Shown here piece by piece: positions 42,001 through 50,833 of a stretch of DNA of 64,000 bases. Positions within the stretch are counted from its first letter, which is position 1. Every line of letters starts with the position of its first letter. The stretch comes from JANQOH01 sp965201155 (GTDB lineage: Bacteria; Pseudomonadota; Alphaproteobacteria; UBA7887). The notes beneath the pieces are model-generated. The model was not told where the DNA came from, searched no databases, and worked only from the letters and a program-made list of their open reading frames with translations. The DNA is taken from NCBI GenBank assembly GCA_965201155.1, contig OZ241752.1, positions 1,364,001 through 1,428,000 of the forward strand. Direction: 5' to 3'. The position numbers and the translations under genes are program-made.

Positions 42001-42196
42001 AGCCTGTCTATCGAACTCGCCTTCCCCCGGAACAACGCAGATTCTACCACATCAACCGGGAACCTCGGGCGATTTCGAGAGGTTCCCATAAGTCCGGTCA
42101 TTCGCCGGGTGCGGGGAGCTACCGCCATTCCTTGCAATTCAGAGCATATGCCCGTAAAAAAACTCGACGCTGCAAACAGGCCGGACGGGCGGAATA

Positions 42197-42475
42197 ATGG
42201 ACGCACAGATGGAGCGGAGCGTTGCTGCCTTCAAACAGATGGAAGCAAAGCTGATTGAGGAGCATGCGGGGCGGATTGCGCTGCTGCATGACGGGGCGCT
42301 GGTAGCCATCTACAACGACGCTGGCGACGCCTACAGCATAGGGTGCGAGAAGTTCGGGCCGGGAAATTTCTGCACGCAGCATATCGGCGCCGCGCCCAGG
42401 TCATTGGGATTTGCGGCGGCGCTGGCATTCGGCATGCTGCAGGGGGACATTCGCTCACGATGTACCGCCGAATAG
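42197..42475 (+). CDS. Small conserved protein of unknown function
   Basis: 92 residues: an N-terminal helix (ERSVAAFKQMEAKLIEEHAG), then a beta-rich part (RIALLHDGALVAIYNDAGDA then GPGNFCTQHIG). The pattern resembles small DUF5678-like proteins that sit near toxin-antitoxin loci, but I am not certain. No signal peptide. Confidence 0.6.
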   Translation: MDAQMERSVAAFKQMEAKLIEEHAGRIALLHDGALVAIYNDAGDAYSIGCEKFGPGNFCTQHIGAAPRSLGFAAALAFGMLQGDIRSRCTAE

Positions 42476-42492
42476 CTCAATATCCTTGTTCG

Positions 42493-43233
42493 TTAAGGGG
42501 CGATGGGTTCCTCCGTCGCAAATCTCGAAGTCTGTGAGTACCAAATTCCGCATGATTGTCTTTCGCCGGTTCCCTCCCAATCCATGAATATTCCGGTGGC
42601 AGGAGTCCCCGGTCGATGACGGTTCGGTGGTGAGCCGGCAGTCGTCCGGGAGCGTGCCATGACGTATTCGCCAGAATACATGGGGATGGTCAACCACACT
42701 GTGGTAGAAACGAGTGATATGCCGGCACTCGCAGCCGCTTGTTGTCCGAGCGCAGGCAGTTTCAAATACTGATATTCCCCTTCCGCTGGACGACGGCTGA
42801 AATGCCTGGCTGAGGAAGCGTCCCCTCTCCTTGCTGAAATAGGCCGGGTGTAATAGACGAATGAGTTCTTCGGCAACCACGCCAAGTCTCCCAGATGCGC
42901 TTCGAATTTGCTCATCGAGATGTTGCCGTATTCCCGGTCCTGATCCGGTTCATCACGAATCTCATGGACAAGGTCCATCCTGCCATTACTGTGACACTGG
43001 ATTTCCAGGATGTCATTGTTGCGGTAGCCAGCGACCAATACATCGCCGTCGATACCGGGGAAGGCTTCGATGTTACGGGCTCCGTAATCGACGAGAAGTG
43101 TGTTGACAGCGAGCGCAGTATCCACCGCAATCCCGGCGGCACCGGTGCCGGTGCCGTAGTGCCATCCGTCCGGCAGTTCCGCAAACGCACGGATTTGCCG
43201 CATGATCGCCTGCTCCAGGGTTTGGTCAGTCAT
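42493..43233 (-). CDS. Hypothetical protein translated with the small gene upstream
   Basis: 246 residues. GGAGGA eight bases before the ATG at 43233 and an 8-base overlap with the preceding gene make this start firm. The N-terminal part (IRAFAELPDGWHYGTGTGAA, then EAFPGIDGDVLVAGYRNNDI, LEIQCHSNGRMDLVHEI) looks like a real folded alpha/beta domain, seen in accessory regions without known function. The C-terminal part is less certain: an overlapping frame one base away (42455-42880) is also open, so a frameshift near 42.8 kb cannot be excluded. Confidence 0.65.
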   Translation of the reverse strand: MTDQTLEQAIMRQIRAFAELPDGWHYGTGTGAAGIAVDTALAVNTLLVDYGARNIEAFPGIDGDVLVAGYRNNDILEIQCHSNGRMDLVHEIRDEPDQDREYGNISMSKFEAHLGDLAWLPKNSFVYYTRPISARRGDASSARHFSRRPAEGEYQYLKLPALGQQAAASAGISLVSTTVWLTIPMYSGEYVMARSRTTAGSPPNRHRPGTPATGIFMDWEGTGERQSCGIWYSQTSRFATEEPIAP

Positions 43234-43477
43234 CCAATTGTTCCTCCGGAGAGACAAAATTCGCTGTCAGGTTCGCGTTGAGTTCGTAGGCGGGCTTCCC
43301 GTCAGCGCCCGGCTCGTCCATCCGCATGATCTCGATCACCGAAATCTTCAAACGAACCAATGTGCCATCCTCCAGCTTCAGGCGAGTCACCGGCTCGCTG
43401 GACTCAACGACGTCCAGAACGGTGCCTCGCTCCATCGCTCCAGTCTGAGGATGAGCTCTCTTCTTTCGAAATGCCAT
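43226..43477 (-). CDS. Small beta-rich hypothetical protein
   Basis: 83 residues. GAGGG lies upstream of the ATG at 43477. The core reads GTVLDVVESSEPVTRLKLED then GTLVRLKISVIEIMRMDE, alternating strands, with no signal peptide. It is first of a two-gene unit with the 246-residue protein. An arrangement like a toxin-antitoxin pair is possible, but neither protein shows a known toxin domain. Confidence 0.65.
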   Translation of the reverse strand: MAFRKKRAHPQTGAMERGTVLDVVESSEPVTRLKLEDGTLVRLKISVIEIMRMDEPGADGKPAYELNANLTANFVSPEEQLDD

Positions 43478-43506
43478 CTGACCGCCCTCAGTCAGTCGTC
43501 TTTACA

Positions 43507-43668
43507 TCAGCGTCTCGGACGCGCGCAGTATCTCTGCGCGCCGCTATTGCCGCACAGCACGGCAGCCACGATCTCGTCAGGTGTACCATCAATTATGACG
43601 ACTTCCCCCATCCTGGCCTTTGTCAGCCGACGGGCAGTCAGCGGCTTCCTGCGGGAGGATTCTCGCAT
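43507..43668 (-). CDS. Small basic hypothetical protein
   Basis: 53 residues from the ATG at 43668, which has GGGAGG seven bases upstream. RRKPLTARRLTKARMGEVVI then IDGTPDEIVAAVL is the only structured-looking part. It is not recognised and may be a fragment. Confidence 0.4.
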   Translation of the reverse strand: MRESSRRKPLTARRLTKARMGEVVIIDGTPDEIVAAVLCGNSGAQRYCARPRR

Positions 43669-44219
43669 AAAAGGCCTCCCTGCCCGAATGGATCCTGTGA
43701 ACGCGCTCGCCACGTTCAATAGTCACACAACACGAATGACGCAAGCCGGGCAAACGGCCGCAGCACGCGGTGGCTGCCACTTTGCGTTTTCGCTCCGTCT
43801 CCGTCGTGCGCCAGCGATCCGCGCCCCGAATACTGGCTGTGCCTTCGTGGGCGGAATTGGCGGATTTTGCGCAACACGTTGCGGGGTTGCGATATCAGAT
43901 GACGCGCGACAGTGTGGGCAACCCGGATTTCAATATCTGGGTTTCGCTCACATCACAGACCGGCGACGCAGATGGAGCGTCAAGACGGCATAGTATGAAA
44001 AAAGGCAATGAGGCACCGAAGCGCCCCAAAGCCTGCAATGCGAAATATCGCCGTTTCTCCCGGCGACGTCAAGCCTTTTCGGCATGAGTGTTGCGTCCGC
44101 GTCAGCCGTAACCGCATCATCGGCACATACGTCTGCGCGACTGCGTGCGGCAAGACCCGCATGATGAACCCGGTTGTTTTCCTTGAGGCCGGCGTTGTTG
44201 TTGCGCGGTTTGGCGAAAT
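43669..44219. other. No gene supported
   Basis: A plus-strand frame at 43770-44087 contains a plausible stretch (ILAVPSWAELADFAQHVAGL) but lacks a start signal and a recognisable family. It may be part of a decayed gene. Confidence 0.35.
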
Positions 44220-44837
44220 TCACATTGTTTCCTGATACGCGATCGCGTGTTTTTGGATGCGGTTGGTGGCGAGCAGGGTGAGGATCTCAAGGCGGTGGCG
44301 CCATGCTCGGCGCTCCCGGAGCCTGCGTGCCAGCACTGGCAGGCCGCGAAGCGTGTTTGATCTGCAAATGGCAGGGGCGATCTGGAGGGGCTTCAGGTGC
44401 CTTGCAGTCCGGGATTTGCGTAAATCGAACATGATCTGGTCGATGGATAATCGCGACATTTCGCATACGGCCAGGACAGTTTCGGCACCTCGCCGATCAA
44501 TGACATAGCCTGCGGCGCCGCCGTGCCAACCATACAATTTGTGCAGGCCGCGACCAGAGGGTGTTGTTCCGACACAGGGACCGAATAATCGCCGCTTGCC
44601 GGAGGATGATTCGAGTCTCAGGAGACTCGTACCCCGCGGCCACCAGTTCACAGACTCGAGGAGCGACGGCGTGTCAGCGGCGACGGCCGCATCATCCTCA
44701 AGTATCAACGCAGCCGGGTGCGGCGTGGCAAGGAGCGCTTTCATGGCCTCGCAATGGCTCCTTCTGCTCCCTTCCGAGCCCTGACTTCGCATGCGTGTTG
44801 GCGGCAGGCGGGAACCGTCAATCGCAGATATCCGCTC
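44220..44837 (-). pseudogene. Glycosyltransferase family 25 gene lacking its 5' part
   Basis: The frame reads ERISAIDGSRLPPTR, SHCEAMKALLATPHPA, AALILEDDAAVAAD and LYGWHGGAAGYVIDRRGAE. These are the middle and C-terminal blocks of GT25 lipopolysaccharide glycosyltransferases, with the acidic LEDD site. The usual N-terminal block (VINL...R) is absent, and in-frame stops occur at 44840-44838 and further up. An ATG at 44792 would give a 190-residue product without the donor-binding start. The reading frame is probably inactive. Confidence 0.75.
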
Positions 44838-44961
44838 CTACCAAATCAATGAGCAACGTCAGGGGATTTCGGGGAGCCTCTCCCGGAGCAATTTGGCAGT
44901 CGCAATTCGGTTATGATGCGGACCAATGTGACGCGCGCCGAAATTTGGTATGGAGCAGATC

Positions 44962-45762
44962 ATGACACCCATTTCATGCTACATTCGGACACTCAATGAA
45001 GAGCGCCGGATAGCGCGCACCATTCGCGCCGCAATGTCTGTCGCCAGTGAAGTGGTAGTTGTGGATTCCGGGTCCTCTGACGCAACGGTTGCCATTGCGG
45101 AGAACGAGGGTGCGCGGGTGATTGAGCAACCCTGGCTTGGCCGGGGGCGTCAGAAGCGGTTCGGAGAGGAAGCCTGTCAACATGACTGGCTTCTCGATGT
45201 CGATGCCGATGAGATTCTCAGCGGCGAGTTGATCGAGGAAATTCGTACGCTCTTCGCGACGGGGGAACTTGCCGCAGACATCTACACGTTTCCCTTGGTG
45301 ATGGTTGATCCCACAGGGCGTGTGTGGCGCAAAGCCAAGTCTCGGCGTTGCGCCAAACTCTATGATCGGCGAAAAATTCGTATGCCCGCGCACGGAGCAT
45401 GGGACCAGTTTGTTATACCGGACAATCTCAAGGTCGAGCGTCTGAAAGGAGCTTTGCTGCATCACAGTTTCGGCGATATAAGCCGTTTTTCGCGTAAACA
45501 AAGCCATACCATGACTCAAAGGATTCGGCATCTTGACCGGAGACCGTTTTACGAGAGCGTATTCAAGGTATATTTCATGTTGCCATTTTATTTCTTCAAG
45601 CGATATGTCCTGCGCAGCATGTGGCGTGAGGGCGCTTACGGATTTATGTGCGCCGTATCAGGTGCGTATAATCATTGGCTCAGAGACGCAATGCTGTACG
45701 AAAAGTATTTCCTGCATGTAGAGGTTAGTGAGCCAGAGCCCGTCGAAGATATCGAACGGTAG
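44962..45762 (+). CDS. Glycosyltransferase family 2, WaaE/KdtX-like
   Basis: 266 residues. ISCYIRTLNEERRIARTIRA and EVVVVDSGSSDATVAIAEN form the GT-A nucleotide-sugar fold; DWLLDVDADEIL is the DxD metal site. The C-terminal part (FKVYFMLPFYFFKRYVLRSM) resembles lipopolysaccharide-core beta-glucosyltransferases. GGAG seven bases before the ATG at 44962 decides the start. Probably a core or surface-glycan enzyme, divergent from the broken GT25 gene. Confidence 0.88.
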   Translation: MTPISCYIRTLNEERRIARTIRAAMSVASEVVVVDSGSSDATVAIAENEGARVIEQPWLGRGRQKRFGEEACQHDWLLDVDADEILSGELIEEIRTLFATGELAADIYTFPLVMVDPTGRVWRKAKSRRCAKLYDRRKIRMPAHGAWDQFVIPDNLKVERLKGALLHHSFGDISRFSRKQSHTMTQRIRHLDRRPFYESVFKVYFMLPFYFFKRYVLRSMWREGAYGFMCAVSGAYNHWLRDAMLYEKYFLHVEVSEPEPVEDIER

Positions 45763-45901
45763 TGGTGGTGCCGTTGTCAGCGTAATCGAGAAAAAACAAA
45801 TCTCTTTTGGAGTCATTCCTATATAACTTGTTGATATATCATTTATTTCCAAAACTGGTGGTCAAAACTGGACCGAGTGCCGCGTTGACGATGAGGTTTC
45901 C

Positions 45902-47719
45902 ATGTACCGGAAGGCAGATATACCCCGGCGGGGTGGCAAGGTGTTTGGCGAGATTGTGCGGCGGGGGCTTTCGCGCAGGCGGGTGCTTGTCGGGGGGGCT
46001 GCAGCGGCGGTGGGGTTTCTCGGCCTCGGGCGGGCGCCGGGGGCGGCGCCGGCGGTCGGGTTTGCGCCGGTGCGGGTGGCTGACGGGCATGGACCGGTGC
46101 CGGTGATTTCGCCGGACTACAATTATTCAGTGCTAATCCCGTGGGGGGAGCCGGTGGCACCCGGCGGGCCGCAGTTTCGCCATCCGCCGGCGCCGGACGA
46201 CCAGGCGCGGCAGATCGGCATCGGGCATGACGGCATGACGTTCTTTCCGCTGGGCGAAAACGGCAGTCGCCGCGGCCTTCTGGCGGTCAATCACGAGTTC
46301 GGCGCCAATATGCGCGTTATCGGCACACCGGCGCCGGCGACGCCGGACGATGTACGCTCGGCGCAGCATGCGATTGGCGCCGCCGTGGTGGAGATCGAGG
46401 AGCAGGAATTCGGCTTGTGGCAGCCCGTGGCAAGCCGGTATGCGCGGCGGATTCATGCGCGAACGCCGATAGCCTTTTCCGGCCCCGCCGCCGACAGTGC
46501 GTTTCTGCGTACGCCGTGCGGCGCCGCCCCCGCAGGAATGATCAACAATTGCGCTGACGGCGAGACGCCGTGGCGCACATGGCTTACCTGCGAGGAAAAT
46601 ATCCACTTCTATTTCGGCCATCATGCCGGCAATGACTTCAGCGCCGCCGGCGCGCCGGAGGCCCCTACCCCGGCCCAGGCGCGTTATGGCTTCCGTTTTC
46701 AGCCTTCCGGTTATGGCTGGGAGCGTTTCGATCCGCGGTTCGACCTGCGCCATCCGGGGCATGTCAACGAGGAAAACCGCTTTGGCTGGGTGGTGGAGAT
46801 CGACCCGTTCGACCCGGCGCGTGTTCCGGTCAAGCGCACGGCGCTGGGGCGGTTCAAGCATGAAGGCGCCGCGGTCACGGTGGGCGCCGGCAATCGTGTC
46901 GTCGTCTATATGGGCGATGACGAGCGTTTCGAATATATCTACAAGTTCGTTTCCGATGGCGACCACGCCGCCCTGCGGGCGCGCGGCGAAAGCCCGCTGG
47001 ACCGGGGCGTTCTGTATGCGGCGCGGTTCCATGAGGATTTCACCGGGGAGTGGCTCCCGCTCGCCCCGGACAACCCGGCGGTTCGCCGCGCCGGCTTCAC
47101 GAGCCAGGCCGAAATCGTGACCTTTGCCCGCCTGGCGGCCGATGCGGCGGGCGCGACCCCCATGGACCGGCCGGAATGGGCGGCGGTGGCGCCGGGCGGC
47201 GATGTCTACATGTCGCTGACCAACAACAGCGAACGCAGGGCGGCCGACAACGCCAACCCGCGTGCGCCCAATCTTCACGGGCATATCGTTCGCTGGCGCG
47301 ACCGCGGCGATGCGACCGGGTTGTCGTTCGACTGGGACATCTTTCTCATTGCCGAGGAAACCCACGGCACCGAGGCATCATTCGCGGCTCCGGACGGGTT
47401 ATGGGCCGATCCGGACGGACGGTTGTTCATCGAGACGGACGGGCGGCAGAGCGACGGTCTCAACAATCAGCTTCTGGTGGCCGACACGGCGACCGGCGCG
47501 GTGCGCCGCCTGCTCACCGGGGTTACCGGCGACGAGATCACCGGCATTGCCTCCACGCCGGACCAGCGGACGTTGTTCGTCAATGTCCAGCATCCCGGTA
47601 ATGGCGATCCGCGCGTCACCAATTTTCCTGTCATGAACGCTGTGCCGGACGGCGTGACGCCGCCGCGCGACGCAACGCTGGTCATCACGCGCCGCGACGG
47701 CGCTATTGTCGGTTCATGA
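45902..47719 (+). CDS. PhoX-family alkaline phosphatase (DUF839), Tat-exported
   Basis: 605 residues. Twin-arginine signal RRGLSRRRVLVGGAAAAVGF at 20-39. The beta-propeller signatures of PhoX are HDGMTFFPL, LLAVNHEFG, WRTWLTCEENIH, GRFKHEGAAVTV, VVYMGDDERFEYIYKFVS and ETHGTEASFAAPDGLWADPDG. PhoX enzymes use iron and calcium to release phosphate from esters in the periplasm. No pho box was identified in the AT-rich 140 bases upstream. Confidence 0.93.
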   Translation: MYRKADIPRRGGKVFGEIVRRGLSRRRVLVGGAAAAVGFLGLGRAPGAAPAVGFAPVRVADGHGPVPVISPDYNYSVLIPWGEPVAPGGPQFRHPPAPDDQARQIGIGHDGMTFFPLGENGSRRGLLAVNHEFGANMRVIGTPAPATPDDVRSAQHAIGAAVVEIEEQEFGLWQPVASRYARRIHARTPIAFSGPAADSAFLRTPCGAAPAGMINNCADGETPWRTWLTCEENIHFYFGHHAGNDFSAAGAPEAPTPAQARYGFRFQPSGYGWERFDPRFDLRHPGHVNEENRFGWVVEIDPFDPARVPVKRTALGRFKHEGAAVTVGAGNRVVVYMGDDERFEYIYKFVSDGDHAALRARGESPLDRGVLYAARFHEDFTGEWLPLAPDNPAVRRAGFTSQAEIVTFARLAADAAGATPMDRPEWAAVAPGGDVYMSLTNNSERRAADNANPRAPNLHGHIVRWRDRGDATGLSFDWDIFLIAEETHGTEASFAAPDGLWADPDGRLFIETDGRQSDGLNNQLLVADTATGAVRRLLTGVTGDEITGIASTPDQRTLFVNVQHPGNGDPRVTNFPVMNAVPDGVTPPRDATLVITRRDGAIVGS

Positions 47720-47723
47720 CCGA

Positions 47724-47739
47724 TGTTTCCCGTGAAACA
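47724..47739. promoter_or_regulatory. parS-like ParB-binding site
   Basis: TGTTTCCCGTGAAACA matches the bacterial parS consensus TGTTTCACGTGAAACA at 15 of 16 positions. It sits five bases after the PhoX stop, outside coding sequence, just before secB. secB lies near the replication origin in many alphaproteobacteria, which agrees with a chromosome-segregation site. Confidence 0.7.
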
Positions 47740-47843
47740 CTGCCGGCAGCGCCTGGCTTCTCGCGGCCGCGGGGCGGTGGACGCAGGTTGTTTCCCGCCG
47801 CCATCCATGGTAGCCAGCGCCCGCTGACTTCAAGGGGAATGAC

Positions 47844-48341
47844 ATGAGCGACGAAACGGGCGCGGCGCCGCAACCGCAAGGCGCCGCCCAGGTGACATTT
47901 GCCGTGCGCGCGCAGTACATCAAGGACTTGTCCTTTGAAAACCCCGGCGCCGCACAGGCCGCCGCCGGAGGGGAGCCGCCGAAGGTACATATTTCCGTCA
48001 CGGTCAATGGACGGGAAATGGGCGAGGAAACGCATGAAGTCGAACTGAAGCTGGAAGTGCGCGCCGAACGGGGTGAGAATGTGGCGTTCATCGCCGAGCT
48101 GACCTATGCCGGCATGTTCCATGTCAGCGGCGTGGCGGCGCCGCAATTGCGTCCCTTGATCATGGTGGAATGCCCGCGGTACCTTTTTCCGTTCGCGCGG
48201 CGCATCATTGCCGACTGCACACGCGATGGCGGCTTTCCGCCTCTCATGCTGGACCCGATCGACTTCGCGGCGCTGTTCCGGCGTTCGGAATCCGCGCGCC
48301 AGAATGCCAATGGCGGACAGGGCGGACAGGCACTGAATTAA
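47844..48341 (+). CDS. secB: Protein-export chaperone SecB
   Basis: 165 residues. FAVRAQYIKDLSFENPGAA at the N-terminus, VELKLEVRAERGENVAFIAE, TYAGMFHVSGV and CPRYLFPFARRIIADCTRDG then GFPPLMLDPIDFAALF are family hallmarks. SecB holds preproteins unfolded and hands them to SecA. AAGGGGA precedes the ATG. Confidence 0.97.
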   Translation: MSDETGAAPQPQGAAQVTFAVRAQYIKDLSFENPGAAQAAAGGEPPKVHISVTVNGREMGEETHEVELKLEVRAERGENVAFIAELTYAGMFHVSGVAAPQLRPLIMVECPRYLFPFARRIIADCTRDGGFPPLMLDPIDFAALFRRSESARQNANGGQGGQALN

Positions 48342-48481
48342 CCGCATGCGACATGAATGATGTGTCGATGACTCCATGCCGCTGCGGCCAGACAGGTTTC
48401 CGTTTTCCGACATTTCCTCAGCATATAGACTTGACCACGCGCGCAATGCTGCCTAACTAGCGGAAAACTGGAGGGCTGGTC

Positions 48482-49000
48482 ATGGATATGGACAGTATCG
48501 TCGAGAAAATGAAACGCGAGCTTGCGAAAGCGGAAGAACGCAAGACAGCGCTGGCGAAGGACATGCAGGAAGCCGAAGACAGGGTTGCAAGGCTGAATAC
48601 GGCGCTGGAGGAAATAGGAAAGCTGAGCACCCCCCGCGCCCCGGCAGCGCCGCGGCCGGTGCGCCGTTTCCGGGGCCGGATCACCGCCAAGGACGCAATC
48701 TATCGCGCGCTGGTGGCGAATGGCGAACAGGGAGCCAAGGTGGCAGTGCTGCGCGACCGCGCCGCCCAGGAATATGGCCGCAAGATCACCCCCACCGCCG
48801 CGAGCAAGGCGCTGTGGACGCTGGGGAAAGAAGGCCGCATCCGCCGCGAAGGCTTCCTTTGGTTCGTCGTTGATGCCGGGCAGGCGCCGCTGATTGCGGC
48901 GGAGGAAACCGCTGCTGCACCCGCGGCGCAGGCTGAAAGCCCCTCGTCCGAAAGCGCACCCGGCGGCGTGCCCGCAACGGGAACCGAAGGACTGACCTAA
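48482..49000 (+). CDS. Hypothetical protein with coiled coil and winged-helix-like domain
   Basis: 172 residues. An N-terminal coiled coil (IVEKMKRELAKAEERKTALA to about 45), a basic linker, then a compact domain of about 60 residues (AKDAIYRALVANGEQGAKVA, SKALWTLGKEGRIRREGFLW) reading like a winged helix. The C-terminus is Ala/Pro-rich and disordered. GGAGG lies upstream of the ATG. Possibly a DNA-binding protein; not recognised. Confidence 0.7.
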   Translation: MDMDSIVEKMKRELAKAEERKTALAKDMQEAEDRVARLNTALEEIGKLSTPRAPAAPRPVRRFRGRITAKDAIYRALVANGEQGAKVAVLRDRAAQEYGRKITPTAASKALWTLGKEGRIRREGFLWFVVDAGQAPLIAAEETAAAPAAQAESPSSESAPGGVPATGTEGLT

Positions 49001-49047
49001 GGAACGCCGCCCGGCGCCAAACCGGCGTACCGGGTGTCAGACAGGGG

Positions 49048-50007
49048 TCAGGGACAGGGCGGCGCCGGCGCGCTGGTCTCGAATTTGCGCCATAGCTGAA
49101 ACACCGAACGCTGGAACTCGCGCTGCACCAGGGCGAGGCTGGCGTGGGGTTCCGGCAGTTCCACAAGCAGCGCTTCGGCGCGGCTGTCGCCGCGCTGCCA
49201 CGCGCATGTCACATGATCGCGCACGAAACCCAGATAGTCGGCGAGAACCAAAAGCGGCGCCGGCTCGGTGATCAGCGGGCCATGGCCGGGGACCAGCCGA
49301 CGCCACGGCCATGAAGCCATTTCCGCCAGATACGCCTGCCATATGGTGGCGTCGCCGTGCGGCAGGGAAGGCACGCGCCCGTTGAACACCAGATCGCCGG
49401 CGAACAGGGTGCCGGTGTTGCGGTCCATGATCATCAAATCGCCGGCCGTATGGCCGCGCTCGCGGACGATGATGTCAACCGGGCGCGCGCCGAGGTCCAG
49501 CACCATGTCAGCCTCGATCAGGCGGTCGGCAGCGCCGATATCCGTACCTGCCATCCATTCCGCGCCCGCCAGGCGGGTGATGTTTTGCAGTATCTGTTCG
49601 CCTTCCCGCGCCAGCCATGACGCGGCGCCGCGGTGCATGACCACCTCTGCGCCGGCGTCACGAAAGACGGGAATACCGAACGCATGATCGAAATGATGAT
49701 GGGTGACGACGACATAGCGCAGCGGGCGGTCGGTATGCGCCCGGATCACGCGCAGCATCTGCTCGGCGAACAGGCGGGTGGGTCCGGTATCGACGGCGAG
49801 CACAGCGTCCTCGCCGATTATGAACCCGATATTGGCGATATTGGCGCCATTGCCGGGCGACACTTCTTCCTGCGCGCCCCACATGACGTAGACGCCGGGG
49901 GCGATTTCCTGCGGCGCCAATTCATAGTCGGTTGCTGAGGCGGGCGGCGCGAGCAGCGCCGCCGTCAGCAGAAACAGCGCCGCCGGAAGTGAGTGCAGCG
50001 CTGTCAT
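49048..50007 (-). CDS. Exported metallo-beta-lactamase-fold hydrolase of a SoxYZ-like relay module
   Basis: 319 residues. Signal peptide ending PASA-TD. LAPQEIAPGVYVMWGAQEE at the start is shared with the second hydrolase at 60543-61514. Zinc motif HHHFDH at 103-108 (HxHxDH), a further His in RERGHTAGDLMI, Asp in FAGDLVFN, and LVPGHGPLI. These match the hydrolases NCBI calls quinoprotein relay system zinc metallohydrolases. It is last of three genes on one strand, 26 bases after a SoxYZ-like carrier. The substrate is unknown; removing a group from the carrier thiol is a reasonable guess. Confidence 0.88.
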   Translation of the reverse strand: MTALHSLPAALFLLTAALLAPPASATDYELAPQEIAPGVYVMWGAQEEVSPGNGANIANIGFIIGEDAVLAVDTGPTRLFAEQMLRVIRAHTDRPLRYVVVTHHHFDHAFGIPVFRDAGAEVVMHRGAASWLAREGEQILQNITRLAGAEWMAGTDIGAADRLIEADMVLDLGARPVDIIVRERGHTAGDLMIMDRNTGTLFAGDLVFNGRVPSLPHGDATIWQAYLAEMASWPWRRLVPGHGPLITEPAPLLVLADYLGFVRDHVTCAWQRGDSRAEALLVELPEPHASLALVQREFQRSVFQLWRKFETSAPAPPCP

Positions 50008-50033
50008 GCCGGGGTTTGCGAACGCGGCGCCGA

Positions 50034-50795
50034 TTACATGGACGGCGCCGGGCTCATCAATTCAAACGCGAGGCCGCCCGTATCGCGTGCGGCGACGTGC
50101 ACGGATTGCGGCTTGCCGGGCAGATCGAAATGAAACACGGGATCGTGCGACAGGGCGGCCCAGGTCTCCAGGTCCGCCAGACGGCCATTTTCATCCTCCA
50201 GCGCGACGCGCTCGATATGGTAGGCGGCGATGATGTCGCCGGCGTCGTCGGTGGCAAAGCCGGTGTGCATGGGATGGGTGATCTGCACCTTCAGCCGGCT
50301 GGCGCCGCCGGCGCGGTCGAACTGTTTGAGGGCAATATCGCCGATTGATGCGACCATGTCCTCGGGCACGGTGGAGCATCCGCCGGGGCTGTTGACGGTA
50401 ACGAAGGTATGCGCGACATGCCACACGCCCGAGTCATCGCGCGCGGCGACGCGCACCGGCGTGGATTGTTCGAGGCGAATGTTCATCCCCACTGCGTGCA
50501 GCGGGCGGTGGGGATAGATACGCACGGCGGCCTGGATGGGATTGTTTTCCGCGAATACCGCGATCTCGGAAAACATCTCGCCGCGCGTCCTCACCACAAC
50601 CGGCACGTTGTGCGCTTCTTCCACCCAGTCCGGCATGACAAGGCGCACCTTGTCGTCATAGACGACCGGACCGCCGGCCAGTTCGGATTCGACCATGTCC
50701 GCCCAGACGGGGGAGCGCAGCGGGTCCTGGTCGGACGCGGCAACCGCCCATGCGGGGGCGAGGGCGAGAATGAAGGCAAGAAACGCACGTGGCAT
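50034..50795 (-). CDS. Fused SoxY-SoxZ-like carrier protein, copy 1
   Basis: 253 residues, exported (FLAFILALAPAWAVAA). Residues about 25-142 are SoxY-like and end in SPGGCS with Cys140, in the place of the sulfur-carrying Cys of SoxY (GGCG). Residues about 155-250 are SoxZ-like (SRLKVQITHPMHTGFATDDA). This is the quinoprotein dehydrogenase-associated SoxYZ-like carrier family (TIGR04557 type). In Sox, the Cys holds the intermediate; here the cargo is unknown. Flanked by copy 2 upstream and the hydrolase downstream. Confidence 0.88.
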   Translation of the reverse strand: MPRAFLAFILALAPAWAVAASDQDPLRSPVWADMVESELAGGPVVYDDKVRLVMPDWVEEAHNVPVVVRTRGEMFSEIAVFAENNPIQAAVRIYPHRPLHAVGMNIRLEQSTPVRVAARDDSGVWHVAHTFVTVNSPGGCSTVPEDMVASIGDIALKQFDRAGGASRLKVQITHPMHTGFATDDAGDIIAAYHIERVALEDENGRLADLETWAALSHDPVFHFDLPGKPQSVHVAARDTGGLAFELMSPAPSM

Positions 50796-50833
50796 GAAAC
50801 CAATTCCTTTCGCTGACGCCTGTTCGCCGGCGG

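Noticed and set aside
42455..42880. Alternative minus-strand frame as the true C-terminus of the 42493-43233 gene
   Set aside because: It is also open and looks partly natural, but the annotated frame is continuous from a strong start; undecided without homologues.
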